Origin: Opitutaceae bacterium
GTDB taxonomy: Bacteria; Verrucomicrobiota; Verrucomicrobiia; Opitutales; Opitutaceae
DNA length: 36,585 nucleotides
Assembly (NCBI GenBank): GCA_002694885.1
Contig: NZNM01000103.1
Location: 1 to 36,585, forward strand
Direction: 5' to 3'
Below, in pieces: positions 34,810-36,585 of the stretch. The notes beneath the pieces were generated by a model. It made no database searches and had not been told where the DNA came from. It saw only the letters and a list, made by a program, of their open reading frames with translations. The translations under genes were made by a program, and so were the position numbers. Within the stretch, counting starts at the first letter, position 1; every line of letters begins with the position of its first letter.

Positions 34810-35604
34810 TCAGGAGAGCTCTTTCGAGCGATCAACGGCGACTTGGATAGATGTTTCGACTATATTGGGCCATCCATCTGTATCCAAGCTAGTTAAGAGG
34901 GCGTGGGTAACGCCGTTAGGGGAGACCACCTCGTCAACGAGTTCGCTTGGAGTGCGACCGCTTTTTTGCATGAGCTCTAGCGAGCCAAGACCGGTTTCAA
35001 TGGCCAACTGTGCAGCCAACGCGTAGTCCAAACCTCTTTTTGAGGCGGCTTCGGCTATAAGGTCTACAAATCTGAAAAACACTGCGGGACCGCAACCGCT
35101 CACTGCTGTGACTATATGCATCTGCGATTCTTGTACCGCGTGAGCGCTGCCCAACGCTGAGAGTATGGAAACGACTTCATGCTGATCCTCGTCGGCTGGT
35201 GGCTCGTCGAAACAATAGGCGCTGACGCCCTTCCCGATTTGAGAGGGCGTGTTTGGCATGACCCGCGCGATATTTCTCGCTCTTGGGAAAGCAGTCCTGA
35301 GCGATTCGATTGTCCTACCCGCGAGAACGGAAATCACGAGTTTGTCGTTTGCTGCCTTGGACTCATACTCGGAAATCGATTCCAGATGCTGTGGCTTGAA
35401 AGCTAGAACGATCGTTTCCGATTCCTCGATAAGATTGAGGCGGTCGTCAGAACAGGCTATGCCCGTTTCTCGGGCTAGGGCTTGCGCCGTACTTCCGCTA
35501 CCTGAGACGCAGCGAATGTTAGAGGCATCGTATGCATTCCGATTCAGTACGCCCTTCACGATGGCTCTCGCCATATTGCCCGAACCTATGAAACCCAGGC
35601 TCAA
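34810..35604 (-). CDS. proC: Pyrroline-5-carboxylate reductase
   Basis: ProC reduces 1-pyrroline-5-carboxylate to proline with NAD(P)H, the last step of proline synthesis. The 264 residues have the Rossmann motif GFIGSGNMARAIVKG at the N-terminus, the MPNTPSQIGKG segment around residue 115, and the C-terminal signature in ELVDEVVSPNGVTHALL together with AVSGCGPAVFFRF. Length is normal. The start is TTG at 35604, inside a TTGA overlap with the stop of the upstream kinase gene, so translation is coupled; no better ATG start preserves the Rossmann beta-strand. Pairing with a signalling gene is unusual and probably reflects operon structure rather than shared function. Confidence 0.96.
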   Translation of the reverse strand: MSLGFIGSGNMARAIVKGVLNRNAYDASNIRCVSGSGSTAQALARETGIACSDDRLNLIEESETIVLAFKPQHLESISEYESKAANDKLVISVLAGRTIESLRTAFPRARNIARVMPNTPSQIGKGVSAYCFDEPPADEDQHEVVSILSALGSAHAVQESQMHIVTAVSGCGPAVFFRFVDLIAEAASKRGLDYALAAQLAIETGLGSLELMQKSGRTPSELVDEVVSPNGVTHALLTSLDTDGWPNIVETSIQVAVDRSKELS

Positions 35605-36585
35605 TTGGAATCCTCCCTGTTGAAGGGGTGAGTGAATGAGGCTACAACGCCACCTTCCTCGCCAGGCTTTATGTAGATTTCGCCACCAAGTGTTCGGATT
35701 GCGTGACGGGCGATCGTGAGCCCCATGCCAACCCCCACGGTTTGCTTGGTACTTATGAAAGGCTCGAACATGTTGTCTTCAACCTCAGGGTCGATGCCCT
35801 TTCCGCTATCGATTATCTCAAATTGGACGGTTTCCCCATCATCCAATAATCGAACGCGAACGAGTACGGGGCGCTCGGTTGCGCTTTCGGGATAGCTTTC
35901 CCACGCATTGGCAATCAGTTTTGATAGCGCCTCTTCGAATGCTTCTATATTTGTGCGAATCGACTCGTCTAGAAGAGAGTTTTCGATCGTAACTTCAAAG
36001 TTCCGCTTACAGGTCTCCTTCGCTCGTTGAATAGCGCTGTCAATCAACTTAGCGATAGGCATCTTGTGGAGCGTCAAACGCGTCGTGAACGCTACGGTAC
36101 TCAGCTGCTTGATGATGTTGACGATTCGATTTCCGGCGTTTTCGACGCGGTTTATATTCCGAAGAACTCTCTCTGGATCTGTGTGGTTCGCCTTAACCAA
36201 TTCGACGTATCCCATCACAACTCCGAGCAGGTTATTGAGGTTGTGGGCGATTCCTTGGGTGAGGGCGCCTATCGATGCAGCTCGTCTGGCCTCGCCTAAA
36301 CGTTTTGTGAGCTCTACGTTCTCCTGGTTTATTGCCAAATAGTTTAGCTGCGCTCGTACGCGGGCTGCGGTTTCATCAAGGTCGATAGGCTTAGTTATAT
36401 AATCGACGGCGCCTGCTTGCAGCCCTTCAAGCTTTCCGGCTTTGGAATTCTGAGCTGTTACGAATATAACAGGTATCGATTTTGTACCGTCGTCTTCTGA
36501 TAGCTTTTGGCATACCTCGAAACCGTCCATGCCTGGCATCATGATATCCAGTAATATCAAATCCGGTGATTCTGAACGAGCTAGG
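35601..36585 (-). CDS. Receiver-histidine kinase protein, 5' end beyond the window
   Basis: The frame is open at the right edge, so the start is missing. The visible part begins inside a receiver domain: ILLDIMMPGMDGFEV has the phosphoacceptor Asp, IPVIFVTAQ the switch Thr and VDYITKPID the conserved Lys. A coiled linker leads to the transmitter with H-box QGIAHNLNNLLGVVMGY, N-box LIANAWESYP, G1 IIDSGKGID and F-box MFEPFISTKQTVGVGMGL. Receiver-before-kinase is the arrangement of phosphorelay kinases without membrane sensing. The HNLNN H-box resembles the multi-PAS kinase's HDFNN. Its stop overlaps the proC start. Confidence 0.9.
   Translation of the reverse strand, partial: LARSESPDLILLDIMMPGMDGFEVCQKLSEDDGTKSIPVIFVTAQNSKAGKLEGLQAGAVDYITKPIDLDETAARVRAQLNYLAINQENVELTKRLGEARRAASIGALTQGIAHNLNNLLGVVMGYVELVKANHTDPERVLRNINRVENAGNRIVNIIKQLSTVAFTTRLTLHKMPIAKLIDSAIQRAKETCKRNFEVTIENSLLDESIRTNIEAFEEALSKLIANAWESYPESATERPVLVRVRLLDDGETVQFEIIDSGKGIDPEVEDNMFEPFISTKQTVGVGMGLTIARHAIRTLGGEIYIKPGEEGGVVASFTHPFNREDSN

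Overview
The window most likely comes from a member of the Verrucomicrobiota, probably an Opitutae/Puniceicoccales-like lineage. This is inferred from gene content: a Tat-exported Gfo/Idh/MocA oxidoreductase, a one-operon type II secretion system (T2SS) with divergent minor pseudopilins, an alternative complex III (ACIII) operon followed by cbb3-oxidase-like genes, and many weak or absent Shine-Dalgarno sequences. No rRNA or tRNA gene was recognised, so the placement is an inference.

Layout. Positions 1-3855 (+) hold the end of an unknown gene, a secreted sugar-type oxidoreductase closed by a strong terminator, and a riboflavin synthase/uracil-DNA glycosylase pair. Positions 3866-6999 (-) are a signalling block: a NarL/FixJ regulator, a 660-residue multi-PAS histidine kinase, and a receiver-only response regulator broken by an in-frame TGA. 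Positions 7290-9169 (-) carry an unknown protein and an MreB/Hsp70-fold (actin-like) protein whose frame is broken at a run of eight T. Positions 9509-20514 (+) are a near-complete T2SS operon (gspG, H, I, J, K, L, M, D, a secreted GspC-like or accessory protein, E, F), with a MITE/REP-like element between gspE and gspF. Positions 20522-21280 (-) hold a SAM methyltransferase with another in-frame TGA. Positions 21384-23338 are a LolC/E-LolD-type ABC exporter pair.

Positions 23743-34721 (+) form a long respiratory operon: actA-actF of ACIII, a small membrane protein, then a CcoN-like protein, a CcoO-like monohaem cytochrome and a second membrane-anchored monohaem cytochrome. ACIII oxidises quinol and passes electrons to c-type cytochromes. 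The CcoN-like protein that follows has the cbb3 subunit I fold, but by my alignment it has lost every haem and CuB histidine ligand, so it cannot be a normal terminal oxidase. I regard this ACIII plus ligand-free CcoN plus CcoO assembly as the most interesting system in the window. Positions 34810-36585 (-) contain proC, translationally coupled to a receiver/histidine-kinase protein that runs off the window.

Three otherwise well-preserved genes (response regulator, actin-like protein, methyltransferase) each carry a single disrupting change. TGA is used as an ordinary stop elsewhere in the window, so recent pseudogenisation, sequence error or local recoding are the alternatives.
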